Notes: generated by a model not told the origin, from the letters alone. Positions 17,337 to 26,284 are shown, counted from the stretch's first letter. The stretch: 64,000 nucleotides of DNA from an uncultured Alphaproteobacteria bacterium (GCA_937988775.1 CALKHP010000020.1:1-64000); one strand, 5' to 3'. A program made the numbers and translations.

Positions 17337-18437
17337 ATGACATTTAGCCTGCAAGTGGGTGCCATGGACGACTGCCAGATCGACTGCGTGCCGGACGACG
17401 GCTGGCACGCAGCGATGGGCGCGTTTGCCGACGTCCACTACGAACAGACGGCGATTTACGGCTCCGGACAACGGGGCGAACGATCGAGCCATATTCTGCT
17501 GGGACGCGAGAGCGCTCCTGTCGCAGGGGCCCGGATCGGTCTCTATCTCGTGCCTTATCTCGGCCGCGGCATGGCGCTCGTGCGCTTCGCGCCGTTCTGG
17601 CGCCCCTTCGACGTTACTCCCGACCCGGACCGTTATCGGGCAGCGGTGACGGCGCTGGTGGACGAATACTGCCGTCGACGAAAGCTTTACCTCGTCCTGC
17701 GTCCGCGGCCGCATCCTGACTTCTATCCGATCGAAGCGAAAATCCTCACCGAAATGGGGCTCGCGGGCTCCACGTCATCGATGCTTGACCGCTACTTCGT
17801 CGATGCATCGCTCGACGAGGCGGAGCAACAGAAAAGCCTGGATCAGCGATGGCGCTACAATCTCCGCAAGGGTCTTGCGCACGGCCTCGAGGTTCGTATC
17901 GGTGACGCTCCGGCCGACATCAAGACGTTTCAGGACATCTATGCCGAGATGGTTCGGCGCAAAAACCTGAACTATCCGGGCGTCGATCTGCCCGCATCCA
18001 TTCCGGACCTGATGCGGCTTCCGGAACGAATGAAGATGCGCATTGCCTTGGCGTATCACGGCGGAAAGCCGATCGGCGGCATCGCATTCAGCGTGGTGGG
18101 CGATCTCGCCTACTACGTCTTCGGGGCGACCAGCGACGAGGCGACCGCACTGAACGCTGGATACGTCCTGCAATGGCACGTTATGCGCTGGCTGCGGGAA
18201 CACGCAAAGGTGCGTTGGTACGAACTCGGCGGTCCCGGTGATCCGGGAATCCGGCAATTCAAAAAGGGACTCGCGGGCAAACGAGGCGTTCTGCTTGCCG
18301 TCCGGGAATTTCACTACTGCCCCGACGTGACCGCGCGCGTGGTCGTGGGAGGACTGTTCGCCCTCCGTGACGCGCGCAACAGGATCCAGCGCTGGCAGCG
18401 TGAAAGAAGGCCTTCCGAGGGAAGGCGCAGTAACTGA
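17337..18437 (+). CDS. FemAB-like acyltransferase in the copper operon
   Basis: A 366-residue cytoplasmic protein with two GNAT-type folds of the FemAB/Acetyltransf_6 kind: residues RPRPHPDFYPIEAK, then RWRYNLRKGLAHGLEVRIG, KPIGGIAFSVVGDLAYYVFG and W-Y-E-L-G-G-P-G-D-P-G-I-R-Q-F-K-K-G. Family members transfer aminoacyl or acyl groups, often to peptidoglycan or exopolysaccharide precursors. It starts four bases after the cupredoxin stop and ends 12 before the CusF-like gene, so it belongs to the same transcript. No copper motif is present; its role here is unknown. Confidence 0.8.
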   Translation: MTFSLQVGAMDDCQIDCVPDDGWHAAMGAFADVHYEQTAIYGSGQRGERSSHILLGRESAPVAGARIGLYLVPYLGRGMALVRFAPFWRPFDVTPDPDRYRAAVTALVDEYCRRRKLYLVLRPRPHPDFYPIEAKILTEMGLAGSTSSMLDRYFVDASLDEAEQQKSLDQRWRYNLRKGLAHGLEVRIGDAPADIKTFQDIYAEMVRRKNLNYPGVDLPASIPDLMRLPERMKMRIALAYHGGKPIGGIAFSVVGDLAYYVFGATSDEATALNAGYVLQWHVMRWLREHAKVRWYELGGPGDPGIRQFKKGLAGKRGVLLAVREFHYCPDVTARVVVGGLFALRDARNRIQRWQRERRPSEGRRSN

Positions 18438-18449
18438 AGAGGAGTGAAA

Positions 18450-18752
18450 ATGAAGATACGCAACTTTATGGCGGGAATTTTCGCAATCGCCTTCGCCTTG
18501 TGGTCTGCCGCTGCCATGGCGCAGGCCGATATGGCGAAGGGCGAGGTCAAGAAGATCGACGAGGCCGCTGGCAAGATCACCTTGAAGCACGGCCCGATCA
18601 AGAACCTCGACATGGACGAGGGCATGACGATGGTGTTCCGCGTCCAGGATCCGGCGATGCTCAAACAGGTCAAGGTCGGCGACAAGGTGCAATTCCAGGC
18701 CGAACGGGCAACGGCCGGCATCACCGTCACCAAGATCGAAAAGCAGAAATAG
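18450..18752 (+). CDS. CusF-like periplasmic copper-binding protein
   Basis: A 100-residue protein: signal peptide ending A-M-A-Q-A, then a small beta-barrel of the CusF family (KGEVKKIDEAAGKITLKHGP; M-D-E-G-M-T-M-V-F-R-V; V-G-D-K-V-Q-F). The M-x-M pair in G-M-T-M and the preceding His (K-H-G-P) match copper ligands of CusF; the ligand Trp of E. coli CusF is not seen. ATG 18450 is preferred over GTG 18444 because of a GAGGAGTG site. CusF hands Cu(I) to an RND pump, which is not encoded here. Confidence 0.85.
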   Translation: MKIRNFMAGIFAIAFALWSAAAMAQADMAKGEVKKIDEAAGKITLKHGPIKNLDMDEGMTMVFRVQDPAMLKQVKVGDKVQFQAERATAGITVTKIEKQK

Positions 18753-18824
18753 CACCCGGATTTTCGACGCCGTCGGACATTCTCGTTCGATGGCGTCGAG
18801 AAAGGTAGCGCGCAGGAGTTTCGG

Positions 18825-19286
18825 ATGGAGGGATCGTTGCGTCGTAACGATGCGGCCGATGCCGAGTTTTTCTACGACCGTCAGAGCGGTAGGCTGAGCG
18901 GGGCGGGCCTGGTCGACCAAATGGCGGTCTACGCACTGCAGGTCGGCTCCGTCGTGACGCAGCCCTTCGGACACCGTGGCTACGGATGGGGCTGCGACAT
19001 CGTCTCCTGCGCCGTCGCGCAACGCGATATCGTCGTTCGATTGAATCCCGACGCTCAATTTGCGATACCATTTTGTGATCGGTACTGGAGCCGAATCCTC
19101 AACAGCCGCTATGACTACGAAGAAGAGATCGAGACGTTTCTGAGAAGCGTCGCCGACATCAAATACACCTTCGTCGATTGCGGGGCCAATTTCGGCTGCG
19201 CATCGTCGCCATCGAGCGGCCGGCGACGCACGGGCTCGCTGCTTGACAATCCGCACCGCCGTTGCGAAGCCCGAAGCCGACCATGA
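18825..19286 (+). pseudogene. FkbM-family methyltransferase, 3'-truncated
   Basis: A good GCAGGAG site and ATG 18825 open a frame whose first 125 residues fit FkbM-type methyltransferases (FCDRYWSRILNSRYDYEEEI; then Y-T-F-V-D-C-G-A-N-F-G, the SAM-binding motif I). Directly after that motif, at about 19,199, the resemblance stops and the frame runs on through unrelated Ser/Arg-rich residues to 19286. The remaining half of the methyltransferase is missing in all frames, so this is a truncation, not a simple frameshift. It abuts fabD and probably marks the right-hand island junction. Confidence 0.72.
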
Positions 19287-19303
19287 TTTTCAGCGGGCGC
19301 GAC

Positions 19304-20248
19304 ATGAGCACAGCATTGGTGTTTCCGGGGCAGGGCAGCCAGAGCGTGGGCATGGGCCGGGCACTGGCCGAGGCGTTTCCCGCCGCAAGGCAGGTCTTCG
19401 ACGAGGTCGATGCCGCGCTTGGCGAGAAGCTGTCGGAGCTGATCTGGAACGGCCCCGAGGCCGACCTGACCCTGACGCGCAACGCCCAGCCGGCGCTGAT
19501 GGCCGTCTCGCTCGCCGCGCTGCGTGCGCTCGAGACGGAAAAGGGCCTCGACATTGCTCGCGACATCGCCTGCGTCGCCGGCCACTCGCTCGGCGAATAT
19601 TCAGCGCTTGCCGCCGCCGGCAGCCTCGGCATTGCCGATACGGCGCGGCTGTTGCGCATTCGTGGCGATGCCATGCAGCAGGCGGTGCCGGTCGGCAAGG
19701 GCGCCATGGCGGCGCTGCTCGGCGCCGACGCGCTGCAAGCGGCGGCGATCGCGCTCGAAGCCGCCCAGGGCGAGACCTGCGAGGTCGCCAACGACAATGG
19801 CGGCGGCCAGGTGGTGATCTCCGGCGCGTATGGCGCCGTGACGCGCGCGCTCGATGTCGCCAAGGCGCATGGCGTGCGCCGCGCCATCATGCTGCCGGTG
19901 TCGGCGCCGTTCCATTGCGCCCTGATGCAGCCGGCGGCCGAGGCGATGGCCGCCGCACTTGCCGGCGTGACGATCCGCGCTCCCGTCGTGCCGCTTTACG
20001 CCAATGTCACCGCCGCGCCCGAGGCCGATCCGGAAGCGATCCGGCGCAACCTCGTGGCGCAGGTCACCGGCACCGTGCGCTGGCGCGAAACCATGCTCGC
20101 CATGGCGCAAGACGGCGTGAGCGGCCTCGTCGAGGTCGGTTCGGGCAAGGTGCTGTCCGGCCTCGTCAAGCGCATCGTCGACACCATGTCGGCCACGGCG
20201 ATCGGCAGTCCCGAGGATGTCGCCGGTTTCGCGCTGGCCAAGGAGTAA
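19304..20248 (+). CDS. fabD: Malonyl-CoA:ACP transacylase
   Basis: A 314-residue enzyme loading malonate from CoA onto ACP, the first step of type II fatty-acid synthesis. Nucleophile Ser95 lies in GHSLGEY; the partner His is in A-P-F-H-C-A-L-M; the start MSTALVFPGQGSQ is canonical. ATG 19304 is chosen because the 14 residues upstream in the same frame are not conserved. The rest of the cluster follows: fabG four bases on, then acpP and fabF. Its upstream region is interrupted by the island junction, so its native promoter may have been changed. Confidence 0.96.
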   Translation: MSTALVFPGQGSQSVGMGRALAEAFPAARQVFDEVDAALGEKLSELIWNGPEADLTLTRNAQPALMAVSLAALRALETEKGLDIARDIACVAGHSLGEYSALAAAGSLGIADTARLLRIRGDAMQQAVPVGKGAMAALLGADALQAAAIALEAAQGETCEVANDNGGGQVVISGAYGAVTRALDVAKAHGVRRAIMLPVSAPFHCALMQPAAEAMAAALAGVTIRAPVVPLYANVTAAPEADPEAIRRNLVAQVTGTVRWRETMLAMAQDGVSGLVEVGSGKVLSGLVKRIVDTMSATAIGSPEDVAGFALAKE

Positions 20249-20252
20249 TCCC

Positions 20253-20990
20253 ATGTTCGACCTGACAGGAAAAACCGCGCTTGTCACCGGCGCTTCCGGC
20301 GGTATCGGTGCGGCGATCGCCCGCGCGCTTCATCGGCAGGGCGCCACGGTCGCGATCTCCGGCACGCGGCGCGAGGCGCTTGATTCGCTTAGCGGCGAGT
20401 TGAAGGAGCGCGTGCATGTCGTGCCCGCCAACCTGTCCGAGCGCGCCTCCGTCGACGGGCTGGTGCCGGCGGCGGAAAGCGCCATGGGCTCGCTCGACAT
20501 CCTGGTCAACAATGCCGGCATCACGCGCGACAACCTGTTCCTGCGCATGAAGGACGAGGAGTGGGATCAGGTGCTGGCCGTCAATCTCACCGCCGGTTTC
20601 GTGCTGGCGCGCGCCGCATTGCGCGGCATGATGAAGCGCCGCAGCGGCCGCATCATCGGCATCACCTCGATCGTCGGCGTCACCGGCAATGCCGGGCAGG
20701 GCAATTACGCCGCCTCGAAGGCCGGCATGATCGGCATGTCGAAGTCGCTCGCGGCCGAGGTCGCCAGCCGCAACGTCACCGTGAACTGCATCGCGCCGGG
20801 CTTCATCGAGACGGCGATGACCGATGTTTTGAACGACAAGCAGCGCGAATCGATCCTGGCCTCGGTGCCGGCCGGCCGGCTCGGCACGGGTGATGAAATC
20901 GCCGCCGCGGTGGTCTATCTCGCCAGCGCCGAGGCAGCTTACGTCACCGGCCAGACGCTGCATGTCAACGGCGGCATGGCCATGATTTAA
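20253..20990 (+). CDS. fabG: 3-oxoacyl-ACP reductase
   Basis: A 245-residue NADPH-dependent short-chain dehydrogenase that reduces beta-ketoacyl-ACP. TGASGGIG (12-19) is the nucleotide loop, NNAG is present, and the catalytic Ser (ITSIVG), Tyr and Lys (N-Y-A-A-S-K) are intact. It ends in the usual HVNGGMAM. An AAGGAG site lies before ATG 20253. The 249 bases after it carry small hairpins (CCGCCGTCCAGGCGG at 21180-21194) and presumably the acpP promoter, but no gene. Confidence 0.96.
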   Translation: MFDLTGKTALVTGASGGIGAAIARALHRQGATVAISGTRREALDSLSGELKERVHVVPANLSERASVDGLVPAAESAMGSLDILVNNAGITRDNLFLRMKDEEWDQVLAVNLTAGFVLARAALRGMMKRRSGRIIGITSIVGVTGNAGQGNYAASKAGMIGMSKSLAAEVASRNVTVNCIAPGFIETAMTDVLNDKQRESILASVPAGRLGTGDEIAAAVVYLASAEAAYVTGQTLHVNGGMAMI

Positions 20991-21239
20991 GAGGCGAAAT
21001 CCGCTTTGTGATAGCGCCCGCGCCGGGTCGACTTGAGCCCGTATTCGGGCTAAGGGTTGCATGAAGAGCGCGATACCGGCGCAGACGTCCTGAAGGTGTA
21101 TGACCCTTACAAGCGCGTTGACTTTCTTTTCCGATCCATCGAAGAGGGGGCGAAGTGCGGACATCCTTGAAGGATGCGGCACCGCCGTCCAGGCGGTAAG
21201 GAAGTTGGTTCCGTTAAACAGATTATTGAGGGGTTTCTC

Positions 21240-21482
21240 ATGAGTGGTGACATCGCCGAGCGCGTGAAGAAGATCGTGATCGAACATCTGGGCGTCGACG
21301 CCGACAAGGTCGTCGAGAACGCCAATTTCATCGACGATCTGGGCGCCGACAGCCTCGACACGGTCGAGCTGGTCATGGCCTTCGAGGAAGAATTCGGCGT
21401 CGAAATCCCCGACGATGCCGCCGAGACGATCCAGACCGTCGGCGACGCCGTGAAGTTCCTGTCGAAGAACGCCGCCGCCTGA
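21240..21482 (+). CDS. acpP: Acyl carrier protein
   Basis: An 80-residue acidic four-helix carrier. The phosphopantetheine attachment Ser38 lies in G-A-D-S-L-D-T-V-E-L. The N-terminal MSGDIAERVKKIVIEHLGVD is typical of Alphaproteobacteria. The in-frame upstream extension is not conserved; ATG 21240 follows TGAGGGG. It supplies all acyl intermediates to the neighbouring Fab enzymes. Confidence 0.97.
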   Translation: MSGDIAERVKKIVIEHLGVDADKVVENANFIDDLGADSLDTVELVMAFEEEFGVEIPDDAAETIQTVGDAVKFLSKNAAA

Positions 21483-21539
21483 ATGGAGCTTTGACTCCGC
21501 TCGCAAGGCAGGGCCGATGCTTTTACCAATGGAATCCTG

Positions 21540-22802
21540 ATGAGGCGTGTTGTCGTTACGGGTCTCGGCGTCGTTTCCCCTCTGGGGTGCGGCGCTGAAA
21601 CGGTGTGGAAACGGATCCTGGCCGGCGAGAACGGCGCGGTTCAGATTTCCCATATCGACGTTTCGGATATCGCCTGCCGCATCGGCTGCGTGGTTCCGCG
21701 CGGCGATGGCAGCGACGGCACCTTCAATCCAGATCACTGGATGGAGCCGAAAGAGCACCGCAAGGTTGACGAGTTCATCCTTTACGGGGTGAGCGCTGCG
21801 ACCCAGGCGCTCGACGATGCCGGCTGGCACCCCAAGAGCGATGCCGACCAGATCGCCACCGGCGTGCTGATCGGCTCCGGCATTGGCGGCATTGCCGGCA
21901 TTGCCGAGGCGGCGCTGATTCTCAAGGAGAAGGGCCCGCGCCGGATCTCGCCCTTCTTCATTACCGGCCGGCTCATCAACCTGGTCAGTGGCTACGTCTC
22001 GATCCAGCACGGCCTGCGCGGCCCGAACCATTCCGTGGTCACGGCGTGTTCGACCGGCTCGCATGCCATTGGCGACGCGGCCCGGCTGATCGCTTACGGC
22101 GATGCCGATGTCATGGTCGCCGGCGGCGCCGAGGCAGCCATCAACCGGCTGGCGCTCGCCGGGTTCTCGGCCTGCCGCGCGCTGTCCACCCGCAATGACG
22201 ATCCCAAACGCGCCTCGCGGCCCTATGACCGCGACCGCGACGGTTTCGTCATGGGCGAGGGCGCCGGCGCGCTGGTGCTGGAAGAATACGAGCACGCCAA
22301 GGCGCGCGGCGCGAAAATCTACGCGGAACTCGTCGGCTACGGCCTGTCGGGCGATGCCTATCACATCACCTCGCCGGCGCCCGATGGCGACGGCGCCTAT
22401 CGCTGCATGCAGATGGCGCTGAAGCGCGCCGGCGTCAGCGCCGCCGATGTCGACTACGTCAACGCGCACGGCACCTCGACGCCGCTCGGCGATGAAATCG
22501 AGTTGCGCGCCTTCGAGCGCCTGATCGGCAACAGCGCCGCGACGATCTCGATGTCGTCGACGAAATCGGCCATCGGCCACCTGCTCGGCGCCGCCGGCGC
22601 GGTCGAGGCCGCCTTCACCGTGCTCGCCATCCGCGACCAGATCGCGCCGCCGACGCTCAATCTCGACAATCCTTCCGTGGAAACCGCGCTCGATCTCGTG
22701 CCGCATGTGGCGCGCAAGCGCGATATCGGCATCGCGCTCTCCAACTCGTTCGGCTTCGGCGGCACGAATGCCTCGCTGGCGTTTCGCCACCTGGACGCTT
22801 AA
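21540..22802 (+). CDS. fabF: 3-oxoacyl-ACP synthase II
   Basis: A 420-residue condensing enzyme elongating acyl-ACP with malonyl-ACP. The Cys-His-His triad is visible: Cys in V-V-T-A-C-S-T-G, His in V-N-A-H-G-T-S-T-P, and His in A-I-G-H-L-L-G-A-A-G. The C-terminus N-S-F-G-F-G-G-T-N is canonical. It lies 57 bases after acpP in the conserved fab order. Confidence 0.97.
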   Translation: MRRVVVTGLGVVSPLGCGAETVWKRILAGENGAVQISHIDVSDIACRIGCVVPRGDGSDGTFNPDHWMEPKEHRKVDEFILYGVSAATQALDDAGWHPKSDADQIATGVLIGSGIGGIAGIAEAALILKEKGPRRISPFFITGRLINLVSGYVSIQHGLRGPNHSVVTACSTGSHAIGDAARLIAYGDADVMVAGGAEAAINRLALAGFSACRALSTRNDDPKRASRPYDRDRDGFVMGEGAGALVLEEYEHAKARGAKIYAELVGYGLSGDAYHITSPAPDGDGAYRCMQMALKRAGVSAADVDYVNAHGTSTPLGDEIELRAFERLIGNSAATISMSSTKSAIGHLLGAAGAVEAAFTVLAIRDQIAPPTLNLDNPSVETALDLVPHVARKRDIGIALSNSFGFGGTNASLAFRHLDA

Positions 22803-22902
22803 ACTGCCCCATGTGACGGTCCGGGTCGCGGATCGGCATTTCGCCACATTTGGCTGGTGACTGTCTGTTGGCAGCCATCGCCCGGGAGGCCGAATTCAAA
22901 AT

Positions 22903-24579
22903 ATGAGCGATCCGCAGCGCAATCTCGAAAACCCGCAGCATGGTCGCGGCCCGATGGTCGTGCGGCTTGGGCCGGTGCGCAGCGCGCAGGAATTGATCCA
23001 GCCGGTGCAGCCGCCGAGCCTGCCGAAAAGCCCGCGCCGCCGCAAGAGCCGCCTCGTCTCGACGATGAGCGCCCTGCTGACCGTGCTCGCCGTCGGCGGC
23101 GTGGTCGGCTTCGGCGGCAGCATCATCGTCGAGCGGCAGTTCCAGGCGGCGGGGCCGTTGAAGGCCGACAAGGTCGTGGTCGTCCAGAGGAATTCCGGCA
23201 TCGAGGATATCGCCGACCTGCTGTCGCGCGAGGGCGTCATCGACCAGCCCGCCTTGTTCATGCTCAAGGCGCAGCTGCTGAAATTCGGCAGCGGCAAGAA
23301 GCACCTGCGCGCCGGCGAGTATCAGTTCAAGCAGGAAGCCAGCCTCAATTCGGTCGTCGATACCCTGACCAGCGGCCAGGCGATCATGCATGCCGTGACC
23401 ATCCCCGAGGGGCTGACCTCGCAGCAGGTCGTCGACAAGCTGCGCGAATACGACTTCCTCAACGGCGACATCGGCGAGACGCCGATCGAGGGCTCGCTGC
23501 TGCCGACGACGCTCAAATACGAGCGCGGCACCTCGCGCCAGACGGTCATCGACCAGTTGCGCAATCACGAGCAGACGACGCTCAAGGATGTCTGGGCGAA
23601 GCGCGCCAAGGATTCGCCGCTCTCGAGCCCGCAGGAAATGGTCATCCTCGCCTCGATCGTCGAGAAGGAGACGAGCCGCGCCGACGAGCGGCCGCGCATT
23701 GCCGCCGTCTTCCTCAACCGCCTTGCGCGCAACATGCGGCTCCAGTCCGATCCGACGACGATCTACGGCCTGGTCGGCGGCAAGGGCACGCTCGGGCGGC
23801 CGCTGACGCGCGCCGATCTCGAGACGCGCACGGCCTATAATACCTATGTCATCAATGGCTTGCCGCCGGGACCGATCGCCAATCCGGGCCGGGCGGCGCT
23901 CGAGGCGGTCGCCAACCCGTCGAAGACCAAGGAATTGTATTTCGTCGCCGACGGCTCGGGCGGCCATGCCTTTGCCGAGACTCTCGACCAGCATAACCGC
24001 AATGTCCAGCGCTGGCGCCAGTTGCAGTCGCAGAAGGATCAGGCCTCGCCCGACGACACGCCGGCGCCCGAACCCGCGCCGGCGCCGGCCAAGAAGACGC
24101 CGGAGCAAAAGACCGAGTGGCGCCTGTCGCCGCCGCATAGCCTCGCGGCGGTGGGAGCCGCCCCGCGCGCCCTGCCGTCGGGGCGCATGGCGATGCCGTC
24201 CTCGATCAGCGCCTATGCCATGCCCTCGCTCAAGATCACCGGCCTCTCCGACATGATCGGCCTCGCCGACGATGCGCCGGTCGATGATTTCGCCGCCGAG
24301 CCCGCGCAGCACGCAAGCACCGACCCCGATCAGGTCGAGAGCTGGCCGATCTCGCCGGCCATGAAGGCGCGCATCCATCAGGGCGTCGAGGGGGGCAACT
24401 CCACCGTCGCGGCCGAACCGGAGTTCGAATCCGCGCCGGCCGATCGCGCCCCGCGCCGCGTGCTGGCGGCTGGCCAGCACCCGCGCGCCTTCGATGCCGT
24501 CGCCGGCACCAAGCTCGATCCGCTGCGCAACCACAGCTACGATCTGACGAGCGCCAAAACCGTTCCCGTGCTGCATTGA
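22903..24579 (+). CDS. mltG: Endolytic murein transglycosylase
   Basis: A 558-residue inner-membrane enzyme that cleaves nascent glycan strands and limits their length. One transmembrane helix (about 49-72) is followed by LysM-like and YceG domains with the catalytic Glu in VILASIVEKET and the signature DPTTIYG ... NTYVINGLPPGPIANPG. The last 180 or so residues (from about 380) are a Pro/Ala-rich, acidic extension absent from the 340-residue E. coli enzyme; long tails occur in other Rhizobiales. GGGAGG precedes ATG 22903. Its stop overlaps yicC by TTGA. Confidence 0.94.
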   Translation: MSDPQRNLENPQHGRGPMVVRLGPVRSAQELIQPVQPPSLPKSPRRRKSRLVSTMSALLTVLAVGGVVGFGGSIIVERQFQAAGPLKADKVVVVQRNSGIEDIADLLSREGVIDQPALFMLKAQLLKFGSGKKHLRAGEYQFKQEASLNSVVDTLTSGQAIMHAVTIPEGLTSQQVVDKLREYDFLNGDIGETPIEGSLLPTTLKYERGTSRQTVIDQLRNHEQTTLKDVWAKRAKDSPLSSPQEMVILASIVEKETSRADERPRIAAVFLNRLARNMRLQSDPTTIYGLVGGKGTLGRPLTRADLETRTAYNTYVINGLPPGPIANPGRAALEAVANPSKTKELYFVADGSGGHAFAETLDQHNRNVQRWRQLQSQKDQASPDDTPAPEPAPAPAKKTPEQKTEWRLSPPHSLAAVGAAPRALPSGRMAMPSSISAYAMPSLKITGLSDMIGLADDAPVDDFAAEPAQHASTDPDQVESWPISPAMKARIHQGVEGGNSTVAAEPEFESAPADRAPRRVLAAGQHPRAFDAVAGTKLDPLRNHSYDLTSAKTVPVLH

Positions 24580-25463
24580 GCGTCTCGAGCATGACCGGCT
24601 TCGGCCGGGCGTCAGGCGCCAGCGAGAGCCTGACCTGGGCGTGGGAGCTGAAATCCGTCAACGGACGCACGCTCGATATCCGCCTGCGCCTGCCGGCCGG
24701 CTACGACCATCTCGAGCCGCAGGCGCGCAAGGCGATCGGGCAGCTTTGCCGGCGCGGCTCGCTGCAGGCCACCTTGACGCTGGAGCGCGGCGCGGCGACC
24801 GGCGCGCCGCGCATCAACGAGGCGCTGCTGGTCGGCTTGCTGAAGGATCTGAACGCCATCGCGCAACGGCACGATCTGCCCCCGGTGGCGCTGAGCGCGC
24901 TGCTGCATGTGCGCGGCGTGATCGAGGCCGATGACGGCCGCGCCGACGCCGCCATTGCCGGCCCGCCCGACGCGCTGCTGCTCGCCTCGCTCGACGAGGC
25001 GATCGCCATGCTGGCCGACAGCCGCATCAAGGAGGGAGAGGCACTTCGCGGCGTGCTGGAGAGCCAGCTTTCGAGCATGGCGGAAACGCTTGAGGCGGCG
25101 GTTGCCGCACGCGACGCGCAAGGCGACCTGCTGCGCCAGCGCCTCGCCGAGCAGGTGCGGGAACTGCTTGCAACCAGTGACCGTTTCGATCCGGCCCGCC
25201 TGCACCAGGAAGCCGCGCTCCTGGCGACCAAGGCCGATGTGCGCGAGGAACTCGATCGTTTCGCCGCCCATATCACGGCGGCGCGCGACCTGCTGCAACA
25301 GGATGAGCCGATTGGCCGGCGGCTGGACTTCCTGTCCCAGGAATTCGGCCGGGAAGCCAACACCACCTGTTCAAAAGCCGGCAGCATGGCCTTGACCGAA
25401 ATCGGTCTCAAGCTCAAGAGCTTGGTCGAGCAGTTTCGCGAACAGGTTCAGAACGTGGAGTGA
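24576..25463 (+). CDS. yicC: YicC-family endoribonuclease
   Basis: A 295-residue YicC/YloC protein; the family has been linked to endoribonuclease activity on small RNAs. Both conserved ends are present: SSMTGFGRA at the start, and LDFLSQEFGREANTTCSKAG near the end. The start is TTG 24576, overlapping the mltG stop by TTGA; ATG 24591 would remove the residues before M-T-G-F. The next gene, gmk, overlaps its stop by GTGA, so the three are coupled. Confidence 0.92.
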   Translation: MSVSSMTGFGRASGASESLTWAWELKSVNGRTLDIRLRLPAGYDHLEPQARKAIGQLCRRGSLQATLTLERGAATGAPRINEALLVGLLKDLNAIAQRHDLPPVALSALLHVRGVIEADDGRADAAIAGPPDALLLASLDEAIAMLADSRIKEGEALRGVLESQLSSMAETLEAAVAARDAQGDLLRQRLAEQVRELLATSDRFDPARLHQEAALLATKADVREELDRFAAHITAARDLLQQDEPIGRRLDFLSQEFGREANTTCSKAGSMALTEIGLKLKSLVEQFREQVQNVE

Positions 25464-26137
25464 GTGCCGTGGCAGGCGACGACAAGCGACAATCCGTCCG
25501 CCGTGGTGTGCTTCTGGTGATTTCCTCTCCCTCGGGGGCCGGCAAGACCACGCTCAGCCGCAACCTGCTCGAAGCCGAGAAGAACATCGCCATGTCGGTG
25601 TCGGTGACGACGCGGCCGCGCCGGCAGAGCGAGATCGAGGGCTCGCATTATTTCTTCAAGAGTGTGCCGGAATTCGCCTTTATGCGCGATAGCGGGCAGC
25701 TGCTCGAATGGGCCGAGGTGCATGGCAATTTCTACGGCACGCCGCGCGACGCGGTGATGAAGGCGCTGGCGCAGGGGCAGGACGTGCTGTTCGATATCGA
25801 CGTGCAGGGCACGCATCAGCTTGCCGCCGCCATGCCCGAGGATGTCGTGCGCGTGTTCGTGCTGCCGCCCTCGATCGACGAGATGCGCCGCCGCCTGAAA
25901 CGGCGCGCGGAAGACGATGACGCCACCATCATCCGCCGGCTGCGCACCGCCGAGACCGAACTGCGCCACTGGGACGATTACGACTATGTCATCGTCAATG
26001 ACGATCTCGACCGCGCCTTTTCCGAATTGCGCGCCATCCTTGACGCCGAGCGCCTGCGGCGCGTGCGCCGCCCCGCCATCAAGCGGCTCGTCGAACAGTT
26101 GCAGCACGATCTCGCCGCCGTCGTGGCGGCGAATTAG
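25460..26137 (+). CDS. gmk: Guanylate kinase
   Basis: A 225-residue enzyme converting GMP to GDP with ATP. The P-loop is S-S-P-S-G-A-G-K-T-T; the GMP site has SVSVTTRPRR and EGSHYFF; DVLFDIDVQG is conserved. The start is GTG 25460, overlapping the yicC stop; GTG 25469 is an alternative. It is convergent with rsmA; the gap between them holds two palindromic repeats. Confidence 0.96.
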   Translation: MSAVAGDDKRQSVRRGVLLVISSPSGAGKTTLSRNLLEAEKNIAMSVSVTTRPRRQSEIEGSHYFFKSVPEFAFMRDSGQLLEWAEVHGNFYGTPRDAVMKALAQGQDVLFDIDVQGTHQLAAAMPEDVVRVFVLPPSIDEMRRRLKRRAEDDDATIIRRLRTAETELRHWDDYDYVIVNDDLDRAFSELRAILDAERLRRVRRPAIKRLVEQLQHDLAAVVAAN

Positions 26138-26207
26138 AGCGGTTGAAAGGTCCTGTGGGATCCGGCTTGACCGACCCAGCCCAACCGAAAATGCCCAACG
26201 TGTCGTA

Positions 26208-26284
26208 GGCCCCGGATCAAGTCCGGGGCAAGACCGTGGTGTTTCTCTCTCCCGTCTTGTGCCGGGCTTGACCCGGCACCCAGC
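26208..26284. repeat. Two family-A palindromic repeats (gmk/rsmA gap)
   Basis: Two copies of a roughly 28-base imperfect palindrome, at 26208-26234 (CCCCGGATCAAGTCCGGGG core followed by CAAGAC) and at 26254-26284 (GTCTTGTGCCGGG core). The flanking CAAGAC/GTCTTG motif shows the two are in opposite orientation. They lie between convergent genes and may serve as bidirectional terminators. Confidence 0.75.

Noticed and set aside
18763..18800. Inverted repeat CGACGCC/GGCGTCG after the CusF-like gene
   Set aside because: The stem is only 7 bp with a 20-base loop and no T run, so I do not call it a terminator.
18825..19286. FkbM gene merely frameshifted
   Set aside because: I read the other two frames beyond 19,199 and found no continuation of the methyltransferase domain before fabD, so truncation fits better.
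20166..22847. 893-residue minus-strand ORF opposite fabG-acpP-fabF
   Set aside because: A shadow of the fab genes; it crosses three real genes and has no recognisable motif.
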